In this document: positions 56,758-64,000 of the stretch, piece by piece
How the letters are laid out: the number at the start of each line of letters is the position of its first letter
How positions within the stretch are numbered: position 1 is the stretch's first letter
Origin: Saccopteryx bilineata
Lineage: Eukaryota > Chordata > Mammalia > Chiroptera > Emballonuridae
NCBI RefSeq assembly: GCF_036850765.1
Contig: NC_089498.1
Coordinates: 69,914,305 to 69,978,304, forward strand
DNA length: 64,000 nt
Direction of reading: 5' to 3'
Translations under genes and position numbers: made by a program
Notes under the pieces: generated by a model
Databases searched by the model: none
What the model was told of the DNA's origin: nothing
What the model saw: only the letters and a program-made list of their open reading frames with translations

Positions 56758-57195
56758 TTCAACAGCATGGGTAGACCTAAACAGTATATTGCTAAGTAAA
56801 ATAAGTCAGTCAGCGAAAGACAAAAACCATATGATTTCACTTATACATGGAATCTAAAGAACAATATAATCAAATAAATGAAACGGAAACAGACTCATAT
56901 ACAGAGAACAAACTGATGGTTGCAAGAGGGGAAGGATTTTGAAGACTGGTTGAAAAAGGTGAAGGGATTGAGAAGTATAGATTGGTAGTTTACAAGATGG
57001 TTATATGGGGATGTAAAGTACAGCATAGGGAATGTAGTCAATAACATTGGAATAACTGTGAATGTATTGGGTAGGTACTGGAAATATCAGGGGGAACACT
57101 TTGTAAAGTATATATTTAATGGTCTAACCACTATGCTGTACTCCTGAAACTAATACAAAATAATATTGAATGCAAACTGTAATTTTTAAAAAATC
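56758..57195 (+). mobile_element. old LINE-1 3' end
   Basis: CAACAGCATGGGTAGACCTA, TAAAATAAGTCAGTCAGCGA, CCATATGATTTCACTTATAC, ACTCCTGAAACTAATACAAA: L1 ORF2 tail and 3'UTR in sense. Confidence 0.85.
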
Positions 57196-57211
57196 AAATT
57201 TTAAATAATTC

Positions 57212-57547
57212 TTTTTTTAGAGAGGGAGAGAGAGACATGAGAAGCATCAACTCATACTTGCATCACTCTTTGTAGTTGTTCATTGATTGCTTTTTATATG
57301 TGCCTTCACCAGGGGACTCAAGCAGAGCCAGTGTCCCCTTGCTCAAGCCAGCAACCTTGAGCTCAAGCCAGCAATCTTAGGCTTCAAGCCAGCGACCTTT
57401 CAGTTCAGGCCAACAACCATAGGATCATTTTGATGACCCCACACTCAAGCCGGCAACCCCATGCTCAAACTAGCAAGCCTGTGCTCGAGCTGGTGACCTC
57501 AGCTTACCAGGTCAACACTCTATTCATTATGCCACTACTAGTCAGGC
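57212..57547 (-). repeat. SINE type A, many-module variant
   Basis: Plus carries about eight CTCAAGCCAGCAACC-like modules. Duplication AAATAATTC. Confidence 0.9.
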
Positions 57548-57639
57548 TAAATAATTCATTTTTAATGATTATGGAAAAGTAGCTAATGTATATTTTTTTT
57601 AGGAAAGGAAGAAGCAAACTTATTACTTTTAAAATTCTT

Positions 57640-57807
57640 TTTAATATATTGATTTTTTTTCCAGAGAGAGAAAAACATGGATTTTGTTGTTCCACTTATT
57701 TATGCACTTATTGGTTATTTCTTATATGTACCCTGACCGGGGATGGAACTTACAACCTTGGTGTGTTGGGTCAAGGCTCTAACCAACTGAGCTATCTGGC
57801 CAGGATC
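57640..57807 (-). repeat. SINE type D (older VES-like)
   Basis: Minus strand TCCTGGCCAGATAGCTCAGT; GTGCATAAATAAGTGGAACA. Confidence 0.9.
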
Positions 57808-57911
57808 ATAATAGGTTTATTTTAAACAGATGAAACTCCTTGAACAGTCAGTTGATTATGTTCTGGAAACAAGCACTTATATATCTCCCTGACATTTCAC
57901 CTTTTTTTGTT

Positions 57912-58218
57912 TGTTTGTTTTTGTTTTTGTGACCGAGACAGAGAAAGACAAGACAGAGAGAGAATAGAGAGAGGGGAACAGATAGGAACAGACAGACAGG
58001 AAGAGAGAGAGATGAGAAGCATCAATTCTTTGTTGCGGTGCCTTAGTTGTTCATTGATTGCTTTCTCATATGTACCTTGACTGGGAGGCTACAGCAGACC
58101 AAGTGACCCCTTGCTCAAGCCAGCGACCTTGGGGTTTCAAACCTGAGTCCTCCGAGTCCCAGTCCGATGCTCTGTCCACTGTGCCACCACCTGTCCACTG
58201 TGCCACCACCTGGTTTCA
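57912..58218 (-). repeat. SINE type A with a 20-bp internal tandem duplication in its head
   Basis: The head region repeats GTCCACTGTGCCACCACCTG twice in direct succession (58173-58212). The rest is standard. Confidence 0.9.
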
Positions 58219-58552
58219 GCTTTTTTTACTCTCTTCTCAAGTAGAGTTGCAGTGAAGTATATTAGCAATGTGAAAATAAATAAAGAGAACCCTATTCAAC
58301 ATGGAGTCAGGAAGCCATGAGGGGAGAGCTCTCATATATTGCACATATCCACTCACTGTAACTTACCTAACCAGCATCAGCAGCTTAACAATCAATAGGA
58401 AGAAGGAAGGTTCTCTACCTGTTTTTTCTCAGTAATGGTCAGCTGACCATCTTCTTTCCTCAGCAACAACTGCTTGTTGCCAGTAAGAAAGTGCCACAAC
58501 CTCAAACTCACATTCCCAAACAATGACCTCTCATTCAAAACAACCTTCACAG
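58219..58552. other. intergenic DNA
   Basis: Nothing recognised. Confidence 0.4.
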
Positions 58553-58745
58553 GCCCTGGCCAGGTACTCAGTGGTTTAAAGCATCATCCAGATAAGCCAG
58601 ATTTCTAGGTTCAAAGCCAAGTTTCAAGGTTCAACCACTGGATCAACCCCTGGTCATGGCACTTAAAAGAATCAACCAATGAATACAGAAACAACAAATC
58701 AATGTTTCCCTCTCTCTCTAAAATCAGTAAATAAAAATTAAAATA
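58553..58745 (+). repeat. SINE type D (VES-like), diverged
   Basis: GGCCCTGGCCAGGTACTCAG, an inserted head duplication (AGGTTCAAAGCCAAGTTTC), body CAATGAATACAGAAACAAC. Confidence 0.8.
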
Positions 58746-58761
58746 AAACAAAAACACTCTT

Positions 58762-59050
58762 CACTTGTGGTGGCTCAGTCAACCCAGAATATTGAGGTTG
58801 CCAACTCAATTACAAGGTCACAGGCTTGTAAGTCCAGGGTCACTGATCCAGTATCAGCCACACAATCCAGAGGTCAGTGGCTTGAGCACAGGGTCACTGG
58901 CTCAACCCTAAGATTGCCAGCTTGAACCCAAGATCACTGGCTCAATTCCCTGTCAAGGCTCATATAAGAAGCAATCAATGCACAACTAAGTGTAACCACA
59001 AGTTGAAGTGTCTTTCTCTCTCCCTAAAAAAAAAGAAAAGAAAAAAGAAG
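58762..59050 (+). repeat. SINE type A, old many-module variant
   Basis: CACTTGTGGTGGCTCAGTCA, seven GGTCACTGGCTNNANC-like modules, body AAGCAATCAATGCACAACTA, A-rich tail. Confidence 0.82.
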
Positions 59051-59306
59051 AAAAAAAGCTGACCTCCCTTTTGTCTCTTTAGACTTGCCTATAGTTTGCC
59101 ATAGTTTGCATGTCCTGAATTGCAATTCTTCTGCTCAGTTGCCACTTTAATAACCTTTGCTGTTTAATTTTTAAGGTTGACAGTAATATAGTAGTCAAAT
59201 CAGATACAATGGTAATTTTTGGAAAATAGTTACTTATGGGCATGAAACTGGACTAAATTATCATGATATAACTTCTGGTGTAAGATCTTGATTCTTAGTA
59301 CCTAGA
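59051..59306. other. intergenic DNA
   Basis: Nothing recognised. Confidence 0.4.
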
Positions 59307-59400
59307 CCAGGCATGGCCAACAATTTTGCCCCCAGGCCAGATAAAAAAGAAAACTTTTTTCACAGGCCAGATGAAATATTAAAATTAAAAAACGTTAAAT
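59307..59400 (+). mobile_element. hAT-type MITE fragment
   Basis: Starts CAGGCATGGCCAACAATTTT, then GGCCAGATAAAAAAG and GGCCAGATGAAATATT. This is the left end of a hAT MITE, interrupted by the next SINE; no right end seen. Confidence 0.55.
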
Positions 59401-59402
59401 AC

Positions 59403-59555
59403 AGCCTGACCAGGGAGTGGTGCAGTGGATAAAGCATTGGACTGGGATGAGGAAGACCCAGGTTCGAGACCCCGAGGTTCCCAGCTTGAGCACAGGCTCA
59501 TCTGGTTTTAGCAAGGCTCACCAGCTTGGACCCAAAGTCACTGGCTTCAGCAAGG
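59403..59555 (+). repeat. SINE type A, 3' truncated
   Basis: Head GCCTGACCAGGGAGTGGTGC and two modules, then breaks off at CAGCAAGGAATTG without body or tail. Confidence 0.85.
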
Positions 59556-59599
59556 AATTGCTTATAAAAATTGCACAGACAAATACAAAAGTTGTAAAT

Positions 59600-59840
59600 C
59601 TTTATAATGGAATTTTTTAAAAAAATAAAGAAGTACCGCGAATCCATTCGACCAATTATTGGAAGTTAACCCTAGATTAGTCACACATGAATTCTTTTCC
59701 ATGTATCACTATCTCCTTAAATATCTCAATTTCCAATAATCAAAGACTCTTCCGCTTCTGAGTAGCTGAGATTTTAACTTTCATTGTTGTACAATAGTTA
59801 GATATCGTAGTTTATGTATAACGATTTAAAAGTATCACTT
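59600..59840. other. intergenic DNA / left flank of the full-length LINE-1
   Basis: Nothing recognised. The last ~15 bp (around AAAGTATCACTT) should be one target duplication of the L1; its partner is beyond the window. Confidence 0.45.
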
Positions 59841-59875
59841 GGAGATGACGTCAGAGTAATGGCGGAGTAGGAAGC
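59841..59875 (+). promoter_or_regulatory. LINE-1 start-site motifs: CRE plus YY1-like
   Basis: A perfect palindromic CRE TGACGTCA (59846-59853) is followed by TAATGGCGGAG (59857-59867), matching the YY1 core ATGGC. In human L1 a YY1 site near +13 sets the start site. The CRE is also present in the old copy (40186-40193), while its YY1 core reads ATGGTGCGG, a change. Confidence 0.55.
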
Positions 59876-59995
59876 GATACCGATAAATCTCCCCCAAAAC
59901 TCAACAAGATCTTCAACCAGAAACAGAAAAACCTATACTTGGAGCTTCCAGATTCTTCGCAATACACCCAAAGGTATGATTGAGTGAAAAATTGG

Positions 59996-60496
59996 CTAAA
60001 TATATAACCAAACCCCGAAGGAAATAGGGAGTAAGAAATGCTCCGCCTTCCTCACTAACCTAAACAGGGCGGCTTTCTCTGGTAACTGTGAATATAGAAA
60101 CTGAGGCGGGCAAAGGGGGTGAATAGATCCAGGCCGCCGCAGCAAAAACGGCCGAACCAGGCTGTGGCTCAGAGATCCAAGCCGAGGAAAATCTGATCCT
60201 GTGGCAACCCGGGCAATACAAGCTAACACTCGCGCCAAACCCAAACAAAGAAAGACAAGCGGAGCGGCCATTTTACCCGGTCTCCTGGTCGGTGCGCAGT
60301 TAGTGGAAGAGAGATTTCTTCCTAAGCCGCGGAAGTGGGTGCCCGTGTTGCCCCACGGAGAGGCAGGGTCAGAGGCCTTTCTGTGGGCTGAGGGCAGAGT
60401 CTCTGGGCAGCCCCAGCGCCCTGGGAAAGCCACGCACGGGAGGGAGTGAGAACTAATCCCAACGGTGGAGATTTTCCGTGCTGGAGGCTGTTTCAC
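59996..60496 (-). CDS. antisense ORF in the LINE-1 5'UTR (ORF0-like candidate)
   Basis: 166 codons on the minus strand. An internal ATG at 60271 (codon 76) sits in AAAATGGCC, a strong start context, and gives a 91-residue form beginning MAAPLVFLCLGLARVLACIA. Its N-terminus is hydrophobic and could be a membrane or signal segment; the rest is basic with Arg/Pro (KAALFRLVRKAEHFLLPISF near the end). The C-terminal ~75 codons remain open in the diverged L1 at 39.6-40.0 kb. A splice-donor-like AG/GTTAGT lies in frame at ~60059 and is conserved there (39980). Primate L1 has an analogous antisense ORF0; homology is not claimed. Translation is unproven; absence of stops in GC-rich DNA could be chance. 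Confidence 0.35.
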   Translation of the reverse strand: MKQPPARKISTVGISSHSLPCVAFPGRWGCPETLPSAHRKASDPASPWGNTGTHFRGLGRNLSSTNCAPTRRPGKMAAPLVFLCLGLARVLACIARVATGSDFPRLGSLSHSLVRPFLLRRPGSIHPLCPPQFLYSQLPEKAALFRLVRKAEHFLLPISFGVWLYI

Positions 60497-60890
60497 TCAG
60501 AGGGAACCGCGGCCGGCCTCATATCCTGGTTTGCGCGCGCAGATAAGGAGTGAGCGATTCCTCCGAGTGCCTCGGCAGTGCGCGCCCGTGTTATCGCAGA
60601 GAGGGGCAGAGTCAGGGGCCTTTGTGTGGGCCAAAGCGGAATCTCGGGCCGCCCCAGCGCCTTGCAAAAGCCGCACACGGGGACAGAGCGAGACTCAATT
60701 CCAATGCTGCAACTTTTCCCTGCGGTTGGGGGTTTCACTCAGAGCGTGAGACTGCTGGCCGGATATCCTGGTTGCAGACAGTGAGTGAGAGTTTCCTCCA
60801 AGCGCCCCCCAGAAGTGGGCGCCCGCTTGTGTTACCGGATAGAGTGGCAGAGCCAGAGGTCTTCGAGTGGGCGGAAAGCCCGCCTGATTA
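60284..60890 (+). promoter_or_regulatory. tandem ~241-bp promoter monomers in the LINE-1 5'UTR
   Basis: The unit start CCTGGT recurs at 60284, 60525 and 60767. Each unit then repeats gaGTGAG/AGTGG, GAGA(G)TTTCCTCC-like, GTGTTaYCgcAgAGAGGGGC, CCTTTgTGTGGGC, CCCCAGCGCC, CGCACaCGGG, GTTTCACTCAGAG. The third unit is partial. Confidence 0.85.
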
Positions 60891-61319
60891 TGCTAGCAGC
60901 TCTGACTGACTGAGCCTTACCCAGAGCCCTGTGCTGAGTGGAAATAGAGTGGGGAGTTGCCAGCAATTTGAGCCTCTTACTATCCAGGCAGAGGCAGCAG
61001 CAACCCCATACCTGGACTATCAGGCTACTAATTGAGGAAGGAAAGACTAGGAGAAAGGCTCCAGGAACACGGACTCTCTCACTGTCGGAGCCTATAAATG
61101 CTAATGAGCCTCGACTCCCAACGAGAATAAAGCACAATACATGACATTGCCATAGAGACTTATCAACTGCAAACCTCTACCTGAGTGTGCCAAAGGGGCA
61201 GAACCCGGGGTACAGAGTCACCGACCAGGAAGAGGGAGAGAAAAGAAAAAGCAAGAAGATAACCTCTCAAAATCAAGAATAATCTGCAGACTTTATAACC
61301 TATCCCATTTTATTATATT

Positions 61320-62280
61320 TGTTCATTTGTTTCTCTTATCTTCATTCTTGAGACCTTTTTTTCCTCCTCCAATTTGGCCGATTAACTCTCTACCGGTCTT
61401 ACTCTCTCCTCTCCTTGAACTACACTACCCATAAGTGTTACATCTCCCATTATCATTTCTCTTCTCTTCCTTTCTCTCTATGAGGGTTGCACTCCAAAAC
61501 CCTTAACTCTCTCTCTCTCTCTCCTTTCTTTTTTCTTCTTTTAGTGGTTCCCTCTTTTTTTCTCTCTCTCTCTTTCTTTTCTCCCTCTATATTAGTTTCT
61601 TCCTTTCTCCTTTACATCTCCTCTCATTCAAACCTCAATAACAAACAAATTATCTTATCTGGGACTCAAACCTATGTTTGTGGCATTTTGGGGGGTTTTT
61701 ACTTCACCTTTTTAACTCACTAGCAGTGCTCCCATCCCTGGCTCTCCATATTATCTAGTTCTTGTTCCACTAAATACAATAGTAAGTTTTTAATTTGTCC
61801 CCCCATTTTTCCATTTTCCTCTTATTCCTCTCATCATAACTCTTAGAAAACCAACACCTAAAAGCAAATCATTTTATTCTTGACCCAAATTTTTTCCTTA
61901 TTTGCTTTTTGTGGGTCCATACGCTCTTTTTTTTTTCTTTTTTCTTTTTTCTTTTTTTCCTTTTTTTTTTTTTTTTTTCTTTCTCTCTTTTTTGCCCCTT
62001 TATTACTTTTCCCCAATTCAGGCCCTCCATCACAGGCATTGTTTGTTATAACTCACAGTCCACCACAAGATTTTCTCAAGAAAGAGGGGAGAGGAGAGGA
62101 GAGGAAAAAAAGAGGGGGGGAATAATTTCCTTTTTTAAAAAATTTTTATTTTATTTTATTTTTCTTTATTTCATTATTAATTTTTTTAAAAAAAAACAAC
62201 TCTTTTCGATTTGTTATTTTTTTATTTTTTTTAACTTTTTATTCTTTATTAAATCTCATTAATACTATCAACAAAACCAC
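61320..62280 (+). promoter_or_regulatory. polypyrimidine-rich leader upstream of ORF1
   Basis: Nearly 1 kb of sense-strand C/T-rich sequence with runs of (CT)n and T10-T18. The last 150 bp are T-rich. Candidate binding region for pyrimidine-tract proteins; role unknown. Confidence 0.45.
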
Positions 62281-62286
62281 CCTCAG

Positions 62287-63306
62287 ATGCCATTAAGAAA
62301 GAGAAAATCGAATATCATGGATACAAAAGAAAGAGAGGTAACACAGCTAGATGAGGAAAAATCTATGGAGAAAAAAATTAATATATTGGAAACCTTGGAG
62401 CTAAATGACAGAGAATTCAAGATAGAAATCCTAAAAATCCTCCGAGATATACAAGAAAACACAGAAAGGCAATATAGGGAGATCAGAAAACAACTCCATG
62501 AACACAAAGAATATATGTCCAAGGAAATTGAAACTATAAAAACAAATCAAACAGAGATGAAAAACTCAATTCACGAGCTGAAAAACGAAGTAACAAGCTT
62601 AGCTAATAGAACAGGTCAGATAGAAGAGAGGATTAGTGAAATAGAAGACAAGCAACTTGAGGCACAACAGAGAGAAGAAGAAAGAGACTCAAAAATTAAA
62701 AAAAATGAGATAGCCCTACAAGAATTATCTGACTCCATCAAAAAGAATAACATAAGAATAATAGGTATATCAGAGGGAGAAGAGAGAGAAAATGGAATGG
62801 AGAACATACTTAAACAAATAATTGATGAGAACTTCCCAAGCCTGTGGAAAGAACTAAAGCCTCAAGTTCAAGAAGCAAACAGAACTCCAAGTTTTCTTAA
62901 CCCCAACAAACCTACTCCAAGGCATATCATAATGAAATTGACACAAACCAACAGCAAAGAAAAAATTCTCAAGGCAGCCAGGGAAAAGAAGAATACAACA
63001 TATAAAGGAAGGCCCATTAGATTATCATCAGATTTCTCAGCAGAAACTCTACAAGCTAGAAGAGAGTGGACCCCAGTATTTAAAGTCCTGAAAGAGAGGA
63101 ACTTTCAGCCACGAATACTATACCCATCAAAGCTATCCTTCAAATACGAAGGAGAAATAAAAACATTCACAGATACAGAAAAGATGAGGGAATTTATCAT
63201 CAGAAAACCCCCACTCCAGGAATTACTAAAGGGGGTTCTCCAATCAGATACAAAGAACAAAAAAAAAACAGAGCCACAAGTAAAAGCTCCAAGAAGAACA
63301 CAATAA
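62287..63306 (+). CDS. LINE-1 ORF1 protein (ORF1p), intact
   Basis: 339 codons without interruption. ORF1p is a trimeric RNA-binding chaperone that coats L1 RNA in cytoplasmic RNPs and is required for retrotransposition. Residues 1-40 form a basic/acidic N-tail. ~45-153 is a heptad-rich coiled coil including SLANRTGQIEERISEIEDKQ, the most conserved L1 signature. ~154-250 is the RRM, starting NNIRIIGISEGEER and ending GRPIRLSSDFSAETLQARRE. ~251-325 is the C-terminal domain (EWTPVFKVLKERNFQPRILY). Length is typical for mammals (human 338). The start is the first in-frame ATG; a second at codon 11 is possible. It follows a pyrimidine-rich leader; ORF2 follows after 303 bp. AT-rich, A-biased codons, as is normal for L1. 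Confidence 0.96.
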   Translation: MPLRKRKSNIMDTKEREVTQLDEEKSMEKKINILETLELNDREFKIEILKILRDIQENTERQYREIRKQLHEHKEYMSKEIETIKTNQTEMKNSIHELKNEVTSLANRTGQIEERISEIEDKQLEAQQREEERDSKIKKNEIALQELSDSIKKNNIRIIGISEGEERENGMENILKQIIDENFPSLWKELKPQVQEANRTPSFLNPNKPTPRHIIMKLTQTNSKEKILKAAREKKNTTYKGRPIRLSSDFSAETLQARREWTPVFKVLKERNFQPRILYPSKLSFKYEGEIKTFTDTEKMREFIIRKPPLQELLKGVLQSDTKNKKKTEPQVKAPRRTQ

Positions 63307-63379
63307 AACCAAATTTAAACTGTGACAACAACAAAAAGAAAGAGGGGGAGAAGACGGAGATTAACAGTAGCAAAGGACG

Positions 63380-63619
63380 ATGGAGTGCAAAAGTACTCAC
63401 AAAATAGTTCGCTACAATGAACAGGGTAGGGACCCTTTTCATTACTCAAAGGTAACCACCATTGAAAAAACCACCACAGAAGCACATGAGATAAAAAAGA
63501 TAGCAACAGAGGAAAGATGTATGGAATACAACCAAATAAAAACAAAAGATAGAAAAACGAAAGAGAAGGATCAAACAAGACACAAAACTAACAGAAAGCA
63601 AGATATAAAATGGCAATAG
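63380..63619 (+). CDS. inter-ORF small frame overlapping the ORF2 start
   Basis: 79 codons, Lys/Thr/Glu-rich. The stop TAG at 63617-63619 overlaps ORF2's ATG by 10 nt in another frame (ATGGCAATAG). No recognisable domain. It could be a reinitiation uORF for ORF2 or chance in A-rich DNA. Confidence 0.25.
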   Translation: MECKSTHKIVRYNEQGRDPFHYSKVTTIEKTTTEAHEIKKIATEERCMEYNQIKTKDRKTKEKDQTRHKTNRKQDIKWQ

Positions 63620-64000
63620 GGAACTCACAAGTATCAATAATTACACTAAATGTAAATGGATTAAACTCACCAATAAAAAGGCACAGAGTAGCAGAATGGA
63701 TTAAAAAAGAAAATCCAACTGTATGCTGCCTACAGGAAACTCATCTAAGTAACAAGGATAAAAACAAATTCAAAGTGAAAGGCTGGAAAACAATACTCCA
63801 AGCAAATAACATCCAAAAAAAAGCAGGTGTAGCAATACTCATATCGGATAATGCTGACTACAAGACAGGAAAAGTACTTAGAGACAAAAATGGCCATTTC
63901 ATAATGGCTAAGGGGACACTGAATCAAGAAGACATAACAATTCTTAATATATATGCACCAAACCAAGGAGCACCAAAATATATAAGACAGCTACTTATTG
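63610..64000 (+). CDS. LINE-1 ORF2 protein, N-terminal endonuclease part (truncated by window)
   Basis: 130 codons open to the window end. ORF2p nicks target DNA and reverse transcribes L1 RNA (and SINE or mRNA in trans). Visible apurinic-endonuclease-like residues: N14 in TLNVNGLNS, E43 in LQETHL, and Y115 in LNIYAPNQGAP, all at the same positions as in human ORF2p. KAGVAILISD and GHFIMAKGTL are the usual strand motifs. RT and the Cys-rich domain are outside the window. The start at ATG 63610 is supported by the alignment of the first 17 residues to the family. Confidence 0.95.
   Translation, partial: MAIGNSQVSIITLNVNGLNSPIKRHRVAEWIKKENPTVCCLQETHLSNKDKNKFKVKGWKTILQANNIQKKAGVAILISDNADYKTGKVLRDKNGHFIMAKGTLNQEDITILNIYAPNQGAPKYIRQLLI

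Larger units (their letters stand above)
59841..64000 (+). mobile_element. young, apparently full-length LINE-1 (5' 4.16 kb; runs off window)
   Basis: Begins GGAGATGACGTCAGAGTAAT, the same terminus as the TSD-defined 5' end at 40198, so it is a true 5' end. Contents: 5'UTR 59841-62286 (2446 bp), ORF1 62287-63306 intact, spacer 63307-63609, ORF2 from 63610 open to the end. The 5'UTR has a unique start region, ~2.5 tandem 241-bp monomers (60284-~60890) and a long C/T-rich tract (61320-62280). No disabling change is seen in what is visible, so retrotransposition competence is possible. Confidence 0.95.

Noticed and set aside
60550..60909. sense ORF in L1 promoter monomers
   Set aside because: Lies in the 5'UTR and differs between monomer units; no support beyond absence of stops.
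1..64000. CRISPR arrays, bacterial operons, rRNA, snRNA genes
   Set aside because: None seen; the repeats are dispersed retroelements of a mammalian genome.

Overview
This is a mammalian intergenic window, almost certainly from a bat. The main clue is the density and type of tRNA-derived SINEs. There are three dominant kinds: a ~400-bp family starting GCCCTGGCCGGTTGGCTCAG (type C here), a ~190-bp family starting GCCTGACCTGTGGTGG (type B), and a ~330-bp modular family starting GCCTGACCAGGCGGTGG (type A). Older VES-like copies (type D) are also present. From memory, types A-C fit a rhinolophoid bat (horseshoe or leaf-nosed bats and relatives). That placement is an inference; no database was searched. 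Most open frames in the window are translations of these repeats. No host protein-coding gene could be named.

Layout. 1-450 is the 3' end of a hAT DNA transposon. 0.5-9.7 kb is SINEs and LINE-1 (L1) fragments, including a chimeric ERV-L1 retrocopy (5250-6525) with its own target-site duplication (TSD) and a pure poly(A) insertion near 8312. 10.2-13.8 kb holds a decayed class II retroviral pol relic followed by a longer copy of the same ERV-L1 chimera. 13.8-36.6 kb is AT-rich intergenic DNA with scattered SINEs, MIR and MER5-like remnants. 36639-40198 is an antisense L1 with intact ends and a verified TSD; a large internal deletion joins its 5'UTR directly to the reverse-transcriptase part of ORF2. 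43016-45294 is a decayed DNA transposon whose protein belongs to a family I remember from invertebrate genomes. 46-51 kb is a SINE-rich stretch with a clean hAT MITE (48134-48453). 51.4-52.0 kb is a GC-rich promoter-like segment with a ZNF143/THAP11-type motif, followed by a possible small coding exon. 52690-55489 is a Tigger (pogo-type) relic. 56-59.8 kb holds more SINEs and L1 tails.

59841-64000 is the 5' 4.16 kb of a young, apparently full-length L1. It has a CRE and a YY1-like site at its very start, ~241-bp tandem promoter monomers, a long polypyrimidine leader, an intact 339-codon ORF1, a ~300-bp inter-ORF spacer, and ORF2 running off the window with an intact endonuclease N-terminus. 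Its 5'UTR also carries an antisense open frame. The C-terminal ~75 codons of that frame stay open in the diverged L1 at 36.6-40.2 kb, with a 3-nt indel as the only length change I see. This resembles the position of primate L1 ORF0.

How it fits together: L1 probably supplies the machinery for nearly everything recent here. The SINEs, ERV-L1 chimeras, poly(A)-only insert and deleted L1 all end in A-tails and/or carry TSDs typical of target-primed reverse transcription. Several type B SINEs carry 3' transduced flanking DNA ending in a short T-run before a second poly(A), as expected for Pol III transcripts that are then polyadenylated. Coordinates for repeats are hand-read and good to a few bases where a TSD is quoted, otherwise about 10-20 bases.
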